Of a DNA stretch of 64,000 bases, positions 17,794 to 26,531 are shown piece by piece; position 1 is the stretch's first letter, and each line of letters opens with the position of its first letter. The notes below the pieces were generated by a model. That model searched no databases. It saw only the letters and a list, made by a program, of their open reading frames with translations, and was not told the origin of the DNA. A program made the translations under genes and the position numbers. Source of the stretch: Ruminococcus sp. Zagget11 (GTDB lineage Bacteria; Bacillota; Clostridia; Oscillospirales; Ruminococcaceae); NCBI GenBank assembly GCA_001941135.1, contig MSHL01000024.1:1-64000 (forward strand), given 5' to 3'.

Positions 17794-18715
17794 ATGGAGC
17801 TTGCAAAAACCTGTGTATTGCAGATAACGGTAATGTTTATTCTCGTTGCCGTGGGATTTTTTTGCGGCAAAAAAAAAGATGATTGACAGCAAGTCAAATA
17901 CGGTGCTGTCAAACTTTGTCCTTACCGTTGTAAATCCCACGATGATTTTCATGTCATATCAAGCGGATTATCAACCGGAAAGGCTGAAAAATCTGCTGCT
18001 GTCATTTTTGCTGTCATTCTGTTCTTTTCTGCTTACTATCGGTGTAATAACCGTTATTTACCGTAAACGTGACGATGACGGGGCCATTCTTGAAAAGTTT
18101 GCCGGAATATACTCAAACTGTGCATTTATGGGAATACCCCTTATAAACAGTTTGTATGGTGATGAGGGTGTTTTGTATCTTACAGGGTATGTAACCTTTT
18201 TCAACATCTTTATATGGACACACGGCTGTATTATGTACAGCGGCAAAAAGGATAAAAAATCCATACTTCATGCCTTCACCTCGCCCTCGGTCATTGCAAT
18301 AGCGGCGGGACTTTTGTGTTTCCTTTTACAGTTAAGGCTGCCCGATATAATCACAGATGCGGCAAATCACATTAAAAACCTTAATACCCCTCTTGCTATG
18401 ATTATAGCAGGCGTAACAATCAGCGGAATTAACCTGAAAAACGATATTAAAAATGTCGGTATATATCGTGCCTGCTTTCTCAGGCTGATACTCTCTCCGC
18501 TTCTTTTCTGGGCTGTGTTCAGGTGGTTTGATATTCCCGAAACGGTCTATATGACAGTACTTGCTACGTCGGCGTGTCCTGCTGCCGCTATGAGTACAAT
18601 GTTTGCGCACAGGTACAATAAGAATGCCGAGTTTTCCTCGGAAATATTTGCATTTTCAACGGTATTCTCCGCATTTACCATGCCGCTGATCGTACTTCTT
18701 GGAATGTATCTGTAA
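17794..18715 (+). pseudogene. AEC-family transporter, frameshifted in an A9 run near the start
   Basis: Auxin-efflux-carrier-type permease of about 307 residues. Translation from the ATG at 17794 (behind AGGGGTG) gives the normal first segment, MFILVAVGFFCGKKK, then stops at 17886. From 17846 another frame continues with MIDSKSNTVLSNFVLTVVNP and eight to nine membrane segments to 18715. Removing one A from the nine at 17869-17877 would join both into the usual AEC sequence. So this is a mutated gene, a slippage-expressed gene, or a sequence error. Substrate unknown; family members move malate or other small acids. Confidence 0.82.
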
Positions 18716-18740
18716 AAATCACCGATTATGGAGGATAAAT

Positions 18741-19712
18741 ATGAATGATGTGAAAAATCCGCCTCCTACCCACGGGTTGGCTCACGGGCGAAATTCACGC
18801 CGTGCCAATCGTGCTGTTGTGATTATTTTGGGACAGGCTGTTGTGATTATAGGCTTAATTATAGCGCTTATCGCAGTAGTTGCCGCCTACAACGATGACG
18901 AGGAATACATATCCGCCGAATCATCCAGGGTGTTTGAATATTTTGGTGAAAAGGATATAATCAAGCTGTGGGACAGTGCGTTCGGTGACACATGGCTTGA
19001 GGCTCTTACCGATGTTCCCCGTCATACATATGATTTCAACAATATCAAAACAAGAAACGGTTATAAATATTACTATCAGGACGGGGCACTTGCCTCTAAG
19101 GTCGGAATAGATGTTTCATATTTTCAAGGAGATATAGACTGGCAGCTTGTCAGTGACGACGGTATTGAATTTGTCATTATCCGATTGGGCTATCGCGGCT
19201 ATGAATCGGGTGCGATAAATATAGACGAACGTTTTCACGAGTACATTCAGGGTGCTGTTGATGCGGGGCTTGATGTCGGCGTTTATTTCTACTCACAGGC
19301 TGTTTCGGCTGACGAGGCGGAGGAGGAGGTTCTTGCGGTTATCAGCGAGCTTGGAGATTATGAAATTGCCTATCCGATTGTGTATGATTGGGAGGTTGTG
19401 GGCGAAGATACCGCCAGAACCAATGATGTAACCGTAGAAACTTTAAATGAATGTGCATCTGTTTTTTGCAACACCATTGCAGGTGCAGGATATATTCCGA
19501 TGGTTTATTCTTCAAAGCGGATGGCGCTTATGAAGCTTGATTTAAGTCAGCTTGCCGGATTTGATTTTTGGCTTGCGGAGTATAATGATGAGCCTGAGTT
19601 TCCCTATAATTTCACCATATGGCAATATGCATCGGACGGGGAGGTCAACGGTATTGAGGGAGAGGTTGACCTTAACATAAGCTTTGTGGATTATTCACTG
19701 GTAAGACGTTGA
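18741..19712 (+). CDS. Membrane-anchored GH25 muramidase (lysozyme)
   Basis: 323 residues. A basic N-terminus precedes one membrane segment at about 30-52 (VVIILGQAVVIIGLIIALIAVV). The GH25 domain begins near 128: VGIDVSYFQGDIDW, FVIIRLGYRGY, AGLDVGVYFYSQA, and YPIVYDWE with the paired acidic residues, then FDFWLAEYN and FTIWQYAS. It hydrolyses the MurNAc-GlcNAc bond. GGAGG precedes the ATG at 18741. Following the ftsEX-M23 set, it adds a glycan-cleaving activity for wall remodelling. Confidence 0.92.
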   Translation: MNDVKNPPPTHGLAHGRNSRRANRAVVIILGQAVVIIGLIIALIAVVAAYNDDEEYISAESSRVFEYFGEKDIIKLWDSAFGDTWLEALTDVPRHTYDFNNIKTRNGYKYYYQDGALASKVGIDVSYFQGDIDWQLVSDDGIEFVIIRLGYRGYESGAINIDERFHEYIQGAVDAGLDVGVYFYSQAVSADEAEEEVLAVISELGDYEIAYPIVYDWEVVGEDTARTNDVTVETLNECASVFCNTIAGAGYIPMVYSSKRMALMKLDLSQLAGFDFWLAEYNDEPEFPYNFTIWQYASDGEVNGIEGEVDLNISFVDYSLVRR

Positions 19713-19730
19713 CAATTTCGGAGGGAAATA

Positions 19731-20573
19731 ATGAATTTGCTTTACACTCTTGACAAAAATTATATAGAACAGCTTATTGTATCTATAGGCTCGGTTCTGC
19801 GCTTCAAGACCGATGAGGGATATGACGTATATATAATGCAGACGGATTTTTCCATTGAGGATAAGGAAAGGATTAACCGCTCATTTTCCGCCTGCTCTTA
19901 TATAAGGCTGCACTATGTGGAAATGTCGGAGTCACTTTTCAGTGACTTTCCGAAAAACAATCGCTATCCGAAAACTATGTATTACCGAATACTTGCCGCA
20001 AAGCTGCTGCCGCCTGATATGGATAGAATCCTTTATCTTGATCCTGACGTCATTGCCATTAATTCTCCGAAAAGCATTTACGGTATGGATATTTCACAAA
20101 AATACTTTGCTGCCTGCACACATACGGGGGTTGTTCTTACCTCTATAAATAGGAAAAGACTGGGGATAACCGATGAACGTCCATACATAAATACGGGCGT
20201 TATGCTGATCAATCTGCCTTTACTTCGTGAAAAGCAGTCCTTTGAGGAAATAAAGGAATTTATATTAATGAAGCAGGATAATTTTATTCTTCCTGATCAG
20301 GATATTATCACGGCGCTTTACGGCGATAAGGTTTTAATTATTGACAGCATGATATACAATCTCAATGACCGACTTCTGATAATGAAACCGAGTACTGCAA
20401 GAGGAGAGGATACAAGGCTTGACTATATTGCAGAAAATACGGTTTTTATACACTATTACGGAAGAAATAAGCCATGGAACAAGGGCTATATAGGTATTCT
20501 CGATAAATTCTACAACGATGCCAAGTGTCTTGATTATTCGGGCGACAATATCTGTCAGCAGCACCGCACATAA
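19731..20573 (+). CDS. Glycosyltransferase family 8 protein
   Basis: 280 residues. It starts MNLLYTLDKNYIEQLIVSIGS, as GT8 enzymes do, and has the metal-binding DxD in LYLDPDVIAINS near 100, the YINTGVMLINL block near 150 and LPDQDIITALY near 188. A C-terminal HYYGRNKPWNKG ends the domain. GT8 enzymes transfer glucose or galactose to lipopolysaccharide, teichoic acid or glycoprotein acceptors; acceptor unknown here. GGAGGG lies before the ATG, 18 bases after GH25. Confidence 0.9.
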   Translation: MNLLYTLDKNYIEQLIVSIGSVLRFKTDEGYDVYIMQTDFSIEDKERINRSFSACSYIRLHYVEMSESLFSDFPKNNRYPKTMYYRILAAKLLPPDMDRILYLDPDVIAINSPKSIYGMDISQKYFAACTHTGVVLTSINRKRLGITDERPYINTGVMLINLPLLREKQSFEEIKEFILMKQDNFILPDQDIITALYGDKVLIIDSMIYNLNDRLLIMKPSTARGEDTRLDYIAENTVFIHYYGRNKPWNKGYIGILDKFYNDAKCLDYSGDNICQQHRT

Positions 20574-20590
20574 TTTTGCGGTGTTGTTTT
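20560..20590 (+). terminator. Terminator of the ftsEX-to-GT8 operon
   Basis: AGCACCGCA (20560-20568) pairs with TGCGGTGTT (20577-20585), followed by T4ATTTT. The left arm overlaps the GT8 stop codon. Confidence 0.85.
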
Positions 20591-20697
20591 ATTTTCCTAA
20601 AATTTAAAATTAGTACGTGTATTTTTCAGAATTTCGGACTATAATCATAATAGACTGGCTTTAGTCTATGCAGTCTTTTATTTCGGAGGTCATTGAC

Positions 20698-21534
20698 ATG
20701 GAAAATGAAGCTTTTAAACAATACGAAATATTCGATGCCCATGCGCATATATTTCCGCAAAAAATTGCGGAAGCAGCTACCGTAAATATCGGACATTTTT
20801 ACGATTTGAAAATGCGAAATACGGGTATCAGCGAGAAGCTGACGGAAAGCGGGGAGAAGGTAGGTGCCAAAGGCTATCTTGTTTTTTCCGTTGCCACAGC
20901 GCCAAGGCAGGTTCACAGTATAAATTCCTTTATAGCCGACGAATGCAGTAGGCACAGTGAGTTCATAGGCTTGGGGACAATGCACCCGCATTCGGAGGAT
21001 ATGGACGGTGATTTCCGTCAAATTGAGGAGCTGGGACTTCGGGGAGTAAGGCTTCACCCCGATTTTCAGGAATTTGACATAGACTCACCCGAAGCATATC
21101 CGATTTATGAACGTCTTGAGGGGAAATATCCCGTCCTTATACACTGCGGCGATAAGCGTTACGAACGTTCCGCACCGCGCAAGATTGCCGCTATCCACAG
21201 GGATTTTCCAAAGCTTGAAATAATAGCGGCACATCTGGGAGGCTATGAACGCTGGACGGAAGCGCAAAGGTATCTTGCGGGGCTTGATAACATATGGTAT
21301 GATACCAGCAGCTCGCTGCCGTTTCTCACAAAACCGACCGCCCGCAGCTTTATTGAAAATCTCGGCGTTGAACGCTGCTTTTTCGGCACAGATTTCCCCA
21401 TGTGGAGGCATGAGTCCGAGGCGGAGCTTCTGCTGTCATTGGGATTTACCGAAAAAGTCAATAGGATGATTTTCTCCGATAATATAAAGAATTTTTTTAA
21501 AAAAGCTCTTGACAAGGAGAAAAATATATGTTAG
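20698..21534 (+). CDS. Amidohydrolase-family metal-dependent hydrolase
   Basis: 278 residues. TIM-barrel amidohydrolase (Amidohydro_2 type): FDAHAHIFPQ near 14 with the HxH metal ligands, GLRGVRLHPDFQ near 122, VLIHCGD near 152, IIAAHLGG near 183 and FFGTDFPMW near 235. Members decarboxylate or hydrolyse ring compounds; the substrate is not evident. Start at 20698 behind CGGAGGT; the upstream in-frame ATG at 20668 lacks a site. The leuA promoter lies inside its 3' end. Confidence 0.86.
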   Translation: MENEAFKQYEIFDAHAHIFPQKIAEAATVNIGHFYDLKMRNTGISEKLTESGEKVGAKGYLVFSVATAPRQVHSINSFIADECSRHSEFIGLGTMHPHSEDMDGDFRQIEELGLRGVRLHPDFQEFDIDSPEAYPIYERLEGKYPVLIHCGDKRYERSAPRKIAAIHRDFPKLEIIAAHLGGYERWTEAQRYLAGLDNIWYDTSSSLPFLTKPTARSFIENLGVERCFFGTDFPMWRHESEAELLLSLGFTEKVNRMIFSDNIKNFFKKALDKEKNIC

Positions 21535-21537
21535 AAT
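21509..21537 (+). promoter_or_regulatory. Promoter of the leuA T-box transcript
   Basis: TTGACA (21509-21514) and TAGAAT (21532-21537), spacer 17. It overlaps the last codons of the amidohydrolase gene. Confidence 0.75.
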
Positions 21538-21544
21538 ATAAATG

Positions 21545-21828
21545 GTGTATAAATACTTCAAAATGCTGTGATAGGAAAAAAGGCTTGGTTCGTTTTTTCA
21601 GAGAGCCGCAGTTCGGTGCAATGCGGCAATCGTTCAAAGCTGTGACTCGTCCTTGAGCATTCAGCTGAAATGAGGGTTTTATCCCTCAAATTAGGTGCGA
21701 ACGGGTTCTCCCGTTACAGAGAGTCGCATTGTTGGATGTGGCTAAGGTGCGCAGGGTGATCTGTGCATGAATCGGAGTGGTAACACGGGTAATCGGCTCG
21801 TCTCTTTGTGTGAGATGGGTCTTTTTTG
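21545..21828 (+). promoter_or_regulatory. T-box leader controlling leuA
   Basis: A 280-base leader with T-box features: a long structured stem I region, an AGAGAG segment at 21599-21604, the T-box/antiterminator bulge sequence GTGGTAACACGGGT near 21777-21790, and then a terminator hairpin GGCTCGTCTC (21795-21804) with GAGATGGGTC (21812-21821) and six T. It reads uncharged tRNA and allows leuA transcription on starvation. A Leu codon, CTC, occurs in GTGACTCGTCC near 21645 and would fit as specifier, but I cannot fold stem I by eye. Confidence 0.85.
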
Positions 21829-21894
21829 TTTGTAAAGATACAACGTGTGCAGGACGGTTTACCGCGAAAGGATAACTATGAGGAGGATTTTTTT

Positions 21895-23568
21895 ATGAAA
21901 AACTTTGAAAAGTACAAGCGCCAGTATTTTATGCCGCCTGTCAAGTGTCTGAAATGGGCTGAAAAAGAGTATATCGATAAAGCACCCATATGGTGTTCGG
22001 TTGACCTTAGGGACGGCAACCAGGCACTGGTTACCCCAATGAGCCTTGATGAGAAGTTGGAATTTTTCCGCAAGCTGGTTGAGATTGGCTTCAAGGAGAT
22101 AGAAATAGGCTTTCCCGCTGCTTCCGAAACGGAATTTGAATTTTGCCGCGCGCTTATTGAAAAGAATATGATACCCGCTGATGTCACCATTCAGGTGCTC
22201 ACCCAAGCGAGAGAGCATATTATAAAGAGAACCTTTGAGGCAATAGAGGGCTGCCCCCACGCTGTCGTTCATCTCTATAACTCCACATCAGTTGCTCAAA
22301 GGGAGCAGGTTTTCCACAAGTCCAAGGAGGAAATCAAGGAAATTGCCGTTAGCGGTGCAAAGCTCTTAGAGGAGTGCAGACAAAAGGCAGGCGCAGGATA
22401 TATATTCGAGTATTCTCCCGAAAGCTTTACGGGAACAGAGCCTGAATTTGCGTTAGAGGTATGCAATGCGGTTATTGATGTGTGGAAGCCCACCTCCGAC
22501 AGAAAGGTAATTATCAATCTGCCTGTAACCGTTGAGCACTCGCTGCCCCATGTTTACGCATCACAGATTGAGTATATGAGCGAGAATCTCAATTGCCGTG
22601 AAAACGTAATTGTTTCCATTCATCCCCATAATGACAGAGGCTGCGCCGTAGCCGATACGGAGCTGGGCGTTCTTGCGGGCGCAGACCGTGTGGAAGGCAC
22701 CTGCTTTGGAAACGGAGAGCGCACGGGAAATGTTGACATTGTTACCCTCGCTATGAATATGTATTCTCATGGAGTAGATCCGCAGCTTGACTTCTCCGAT
22801 ATGCCGTCGCTGGTTGAAATGTACGAACGTGTTACGAGAATGAAGGTCAATGACAGAAGTCCCTATGCGGGCAGACTTGTATTCGCCGCTTTTTCAGGTT
22901 CACATCAGGACGCTATAGCCAAGGGCATGAAATGGCGTGAGGAGAAGGATCCCGAGCACTGGAATGTTCCGTATCTTCCCATTGATCCCAAGGATGTGGG
23001 TCGTGAATATGATGCTGATGTAATCAGAATTAATTCCCAGTCGGGTAAAGGCGGAATTGGATTTATAATGGAGCATCAGTTCGGATTTGACATTCCTCCC
23101 AAGATGAGGGAAAGCTTTGGCTATGCCGTAAAGAGCGTTTCCGACCACGCCCACAAGGAGCTTGTTCCCGAGGAAATCAAGGATATTTTCTTTGACAGAT
23201 ATGTGAATAAGGAAACCTATTTCAAGGTTGATGAGGCGCATTATATTCAGAAAAACGGCATTACCGCATCTGTCACCATCAGCTGCGGCGATAAGATAAT
23301 AACGCGGGAAGCCGTAGGAAACGGTCGTCTTGATGCGGTTTCCAATGCTGTGAAGGACAGCTTGGGTATAACATATACTTTGACCTGCTATCAGGAGCAT
23401 GCTCTTCAATTCGGCTCACATTCACAGGCAGCAGCCTATGTGGGAATAGATGCGGGCGGAAAGACATCATGGGGTGTGGGTGTTAATGACGATATAATAG
23501 CCGCGTCCGTTTCCGCATTGGTTTCAGCCATAAATAACAGCGGTCTTGTATGCGGCATGGCAAAGTAA
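21895..23568 (+). CDS. leuA: 2-isopropylmalate synthase, LeuA type 2
   Basis: 557 residues, the long yeast-like type. HMGL-like TIM barrel with VDLRDGNQALVTPM near 40, HPHNDRGCAVAD near 244, GTCFGNGERTGNVDIVTLAMN near 270, and a C-terminal LeuA dimer/allosteric domain from about 430. It condenses 2-oxoisovalerate with acetyl-CoA, the first step of leucine synthesis, and is usually feedback-inhibited by leucine. The ATG at 21895 has AGGAGG eight bases before it. It stands apart from leuCDB, which lie 3 kb on. Confidence 0.95.
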   Translation: MKNFEKYKRQYFMPPVKCLKWAEKEYIDKAPIWCSVDLRDGNQALVTPMSLDEKLEFFRKLVEIGFKEIEIGFPAASETEFEFCRALIEKNMIPADVTIQVLTQAREHIIKRTFEAIEGCPHAVVHLYNSTSVAQREQVFHKSKEEIKEIAVSGAKLLEECRQKAGAGYIFEYSPESFTGTEPEFALEVCNAVIDVWKPTSDRKVIINLPVTVEHSLPHVYASQIEYMSENLNCRENVIVSIHPHNDRGCAVADTELGVLAGADRVEGTCFGNGERTGNVDIVTLAMNMYSHGVDPQLDFSDMPSLVEMYERVTRMKVNDRSPYAGRLVFAAFSGSHQDAIAKGMKWREEKDPEHWNVPYLPIDPKDVGREYDADVIRINSQSGKGGIGFIMEHQFGFDIPPKMRESFGYAVKSVSDHAHKELVPEEIKDIFFDRYVNKETYFKVDEAHYIQKNGITASVTISCGDKIITREAVGNGRLDAVSNAVKDSLGITYTLTCYQEHALQFGSHSQAAAYVGIDAGGKTSWGVGVNDDIIAASVSALVSAINNSGLVCGMAK

Positions 23569-23608
23569 GCGTTGTTATCGCCTTTTTTGGCAAAAATCAA
23601 AATAATTC

Positions 23609-23638
23609 TTGACATAATGTATTGCTTTGTTGTATAAT
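23609..23638 (+). promoter_or_regulatory. Promoter of the YceG-TelA pair
   Basis: TTGACA (23609-23614) and TATAAT (23633-23638), spacer 18, 42 bases before the start. Confidence 0.78.
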
Positions 23639-23679
23639 AAGACTGTATATGATTTTACTTTTTTGAGGTTAGTTTTAGT

Positions 23680-25266
23680 ATGATTGTAGAGGTCATTTCA
23701 GCGTCTGCGGAGCCGCAGCAGCTTTCAGAGGATATTTGTCAAAATGCTCATGAGCGTTTGGCAACGAGGGGAGGGCATTTCACCGAAAGGGAAATGATTC
23801 CCGTATATTTCCTGCTGCTTGCGGGTTATAATGATGACGAAAGCTATAACAATTTGCTTTTTCCCCTGAGAGGGGATATCAAGAAAACAGGTAAGCCCTT
23901 TGCTTTTATCGATACACCTCTTGGAAAGCCGTCCTATGACGATGTGGAGGCTTACAAGCATATTGACAGAAATAATACTACGGCAGTTATCTCCGGTATA
24001 TGCGCAAGCGTTAAAATCGGCGGCAGCAGTGAGAGAACCTACATTGCGCAGCACGCACTTATGGATATGCTTAAGGCGTTAAAAAACAGCACAAACGATT
24101 TGTTTGTTAAGGGAATAGGTATTGCCTCAAAGTTTAATTTGATTGTCAATGCCATAGGCGCGGGGGACACCGATGAAATTCCTCTGATACTTTACTATGG
24201 CATACCGACACAGGACGATTTGCTGTTTCTCTGCTTTGCACATAGGTGCGGATTTGATGTTATCTGCATTTCACCCGATAAATCGGTGATAAATGTTTTT
24301 ACCGGGTGCGAATTTGCGGGTAAGCTTCAGATAGAGCAAATGGAGAACAGCAAAGCGGTAATGCCCTTTCCCACAAGGCAGCTTAAGTCAAGGATTTCCA
24401 CGGTAGCATACACTGCCGAACGTGAGCTTGATACTGTGCTGTACGGAGGAGATACCCTCTTCAGGGATCATCAGTATGCGAAGCTTGATTCCGCTGTACT
24501 CAGAACCACGGAGCATGAGGTGCATCAGCTTTGGGAGCAGCAGGCGAAATACCGTTCGGGATTTGCCGTAAAGGACGACAGAGTTACTGTTCCCACTATT
24601 TTTGCCAAGATATGCGGTGTGAAAAACGGTGACACAAAGGAATACCTGGAAATGATTGAGGGATTTGTTACCTACAACAGCGTTTTTGCGTTAAAAGCAC
24701 CGTCCTACAAGAAACCCGATCTGAACGTGTCAAGGCTTTATTCGGTTTATCACAACGGTACGCAGCTTCTGATTGATAAGCTAAAGCGTTCGCCCTTGAA
24801 TAAGTGCAGCTACCTTTCCGATGATTTGCAGGATTTGATTTTTGAGAAGATGCAGGCTGTTATAAACGATGGCTTGCTTACCCTCGATTCTCCTGCGGAG
24901 GTCGTTGATTATGTCATGTACACGGGACTTAATTTGGATAAAACCGTATTGCAGCTTTTACAGAAATATGATTTTACCAAGGATATTCCCAAGTTTATAG
25001 TGGCGGATACAATTGAGGATCAGTTTTCCAAGCTGGAATGTACTCAGCTTCTGCTGCTTTCTTACTTAGGCTTTGATGTGCTTGTCTTCTGTCCCACAGG
25101 CTACAGGGATATGGAGGCCTATATATCATCGGATGCATATGATACTCATTCATACAATGAGTTTGTATATAATCTTTCAATACCGCAATTCAGAATACCA
25201 TCCGCACCCAAACCGAAGAAGCAGGGCGGGGGAGTGTTCAAAAATCTATTTAAGAAAGGGCGCTAA
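23680..25266 (+). CDS. YceG-like 'biosynthetic module' protein of the tellurite/stress family
   Basis: 528 residues. Two repeated halves share a nucleotide-sugar-like fold: the first has FAFIDTPLGKPSYDDVEAY and LILYYGIPTQDDLLFLCFAHRCGFDVICISPD, and the second has PKFIVADTIEDQFSKLECTQLLLLSYLGFDVLVFCPTGYRDME. This is the pattern of YceG_bac proteins from yce/ter stress loci. No signal peptide. The tail is Lys/Gly-rich. It is followed after five bases by a TelA-like gene; the usual TerD-type neighbours are absent. The function is inferred only from family context; it has a strong promoter of its own. Confidence 0.78.
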   Translation: MIVEVISASAEPQQLSEDICQNAHERLATRGGHFTEREMIPVYFLLLAGYNDDESYNNLLFPLRGDIKKTGKPFAFIDTPLGKPSYDDVEAYKHIDRNNTTAVISGICASVKIGGSSERTYIAQHALMDMLKALKNSTNDLFVKGIGIASKFNLIVNAIGAGDTDEIPLILYYGIPTQDDLLFLCFAHRCGFDVICISPDKSVINVFTGCEFAGKLQIEQMENSKAVMPFPTRQLKSRISTVAYTAERELDTVLYGGDTLFRDHQYAKLDSAVLRTTEHEVHQLWEQQAKYRSGFAVKDDRVTVPTIFAKICGVKNGDTKEYLEMIEGFVTYNSVFALKAPSYKKPDLNVSRLYSVYHNGTQLLIDKLKRSPLNKCSYLSDDLQDLIFEKMQAVINDGLLTLDSPAEVVDYVMYTGLNLDKTVLQLLQKYDFTKDIPKFIVADTIEDQFSKLECTQLLLLSYLGFDVLVFCPTGYRDMEAYISSDAYDTHSYNEFVYNLSIPQFRIPSAPKPKKQGGGVFKNLFKKGR

Positions 25267-25271
25267 TTACT

Positions 25272-26441
25272 ATGGGACTTAAATTTACACCATCAGAGGA
25301 ACGTATTTCTCAGCCGACAGCACCTGTTACGCCTGTGGCGGTAGAAACCGCCGTCCGGGAGGATAAGGAGCTTAATCTCAAGATCGGTACGCCTGAAACT
25401 TATTCCATTATCGATACCAAGAAAGAGCTTGAGAGCCAGCTTGTAAGCAGCGACGAAATTGATAAGCTCGTCAGCACTATTGATGTCAATGATACCAACA
25501 CTATCGTTACTTTCGGAAACGAGGTCGCAACCGAAATATCAAAGGCATCGGATCAGGTGCTGAATTCCGTAAATATGGCACAGCTGGATGATTCAAGCGA
25601 GCTGCTCAACGCGCTGGCGAATGTTATGAATCTGTTTGATGCAAAGGAGCTTGCGGAGGAAAAGAAGGGTCCCTTTGCCAACCTCAGAAAACAGCTTGAC
25701 AAAATTCTTGCAAAATACCACACCATGGGTGATGAGGTAGATAAGATATATGTGGAGCTGCGTAAGTATGAAACGGAAATAGGCGCTTCAAACAAAAATC
25801 TGCAGACAATGTACGATGCCAATATCCAGTATTATAAGGATTTGCTGAAATATATAATGGCAGGCGAGCAGGCTTGTAAGGAGCTTGACGAATATATCGA
25901 GGATTTCAAGGTTAAGGTAGCAAACAATCCCGATTCGGGTACAGCCGCTATGGATTTGCAGACCTTGGAGCAGACAAGATCGATTATGGAGCAGAGGGTA
26001 ATGGACTTGAAAATATCCGAAAATGTTGCTATGCAGACAGTTCCTATGCTGAAAGCAATGGAATTTTCCAATGTAAATCTGCTTAGGAAAATTAATTCCG
26101 CATTTATTATCACTCTCCCTGTATTCAAGCAATCACTTGCACAGGCGGTAATGCTTAAAAGACAGTGTATTCAAGCCGAGTCAATGAAAGCACTTGATGA
26201 TAAGACAAACGAGCTGCTGCTTAAAAATGCGCAGAATACCGTTGCTCAGACCAAGATGACCACACAGCTTGCCAGCGGAAATTCAATTCAGGTTGAAACC
26301 CTTGAAAAGACATGGCAGACTATTGTATCGGGAATTGAGGAAACCAAGAAAATTCAGTCCGATGCTCGTGCAAGACGTGCCGATGATGCAAGACGCTTGC
26401 AGGCACTTAAGGACGATTACAAGGCTAAGATGAATTCATAA
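25272..26441 (+). CDS. TelA-family toxic-anion-resistance protein (YceH-like)
   Basis: 389 residues. A helical, cytosolic protein covering the whole TelA family length: LRKQLDKILAKYHTMGDEVDKIYVEL near 138, LQTMYDANIQYYKDLLKYIMAGE near 175, and the highly conserved FSNVNLLRKINSAFIITLPVFKQSLAQAVMLKRQ near 266, then SGNSIQVETLEKTWQTIVSGIEETKKI near 335. TelA proteins are associated with tellurite, antimicrobial and membrane-stress tolerance; the mechanism is unclear. It is co-transcribed with the YceG-like gene, spaced by five bases. Confidence 0.9.
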   Translation: MGLKFTPSEERISQPTAPVTPVAVETAVREDKELNLKIGTPETYSIIDTKKELESQLVSSDEIDKLVSTIDVNDTNTIVTFGNEVATEISKASDQVLNSVNMAQLDDSSELLNALANVMNLFDAKELAEEKKGPFANLRKQLDKILAKYHTMGDEVDKIYVELRKYETEIGASNKNLQTMYDANIQYYKDLLKYIMAGEQACKELDEYIEDFKVKVANNPDSGTAAMDLQTLEQTRSIMEQRVMDLKISENVAMQTVPMLKAMEFSNVNLLRKINSAFIITLPVFKQSLAQAVMLKRQCIQAESMKALDDKTNELLLKNAQNTVAQTKMTTQLASGNSIQVETLEKTWQTIVSGIEETKKIQSDARARRADDARRLQALKDDYKAKMNS

Positions 26442-26467
26442 ATCTATGGGGATTATCCCTATATGTT

Positions 26468-26492
26468 GCGGTATGGTCGGCGGACATACCGC
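26468..26492 (+). repeat. Hairpin between telA-like gene and leuC
   Basis: GCGGTATG (26468-26475) pairs perfectly with CATACCGC (26485-26492) around a nine-base loop. No T-run follows, so this is more likely an operator or mRNA stem than a terminator. Confidence 0.5.
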
Positions 26493-26531
26493 ATATGAAT
26501 ATCCCGCCGAGAATGGAGTTAAAATTGTTTT

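Noticed and set aside
21859..22272. Minus-strand frame inside leuA
   Set aside because: It is opposite a highly conserved enzyme and has no start context; a shadow.
23680..26441. A full tellurite-resistance (ter) island
   Set aside because: Only the YceG-like and TelA-like genes are present; TerD-type genes are not in the window.
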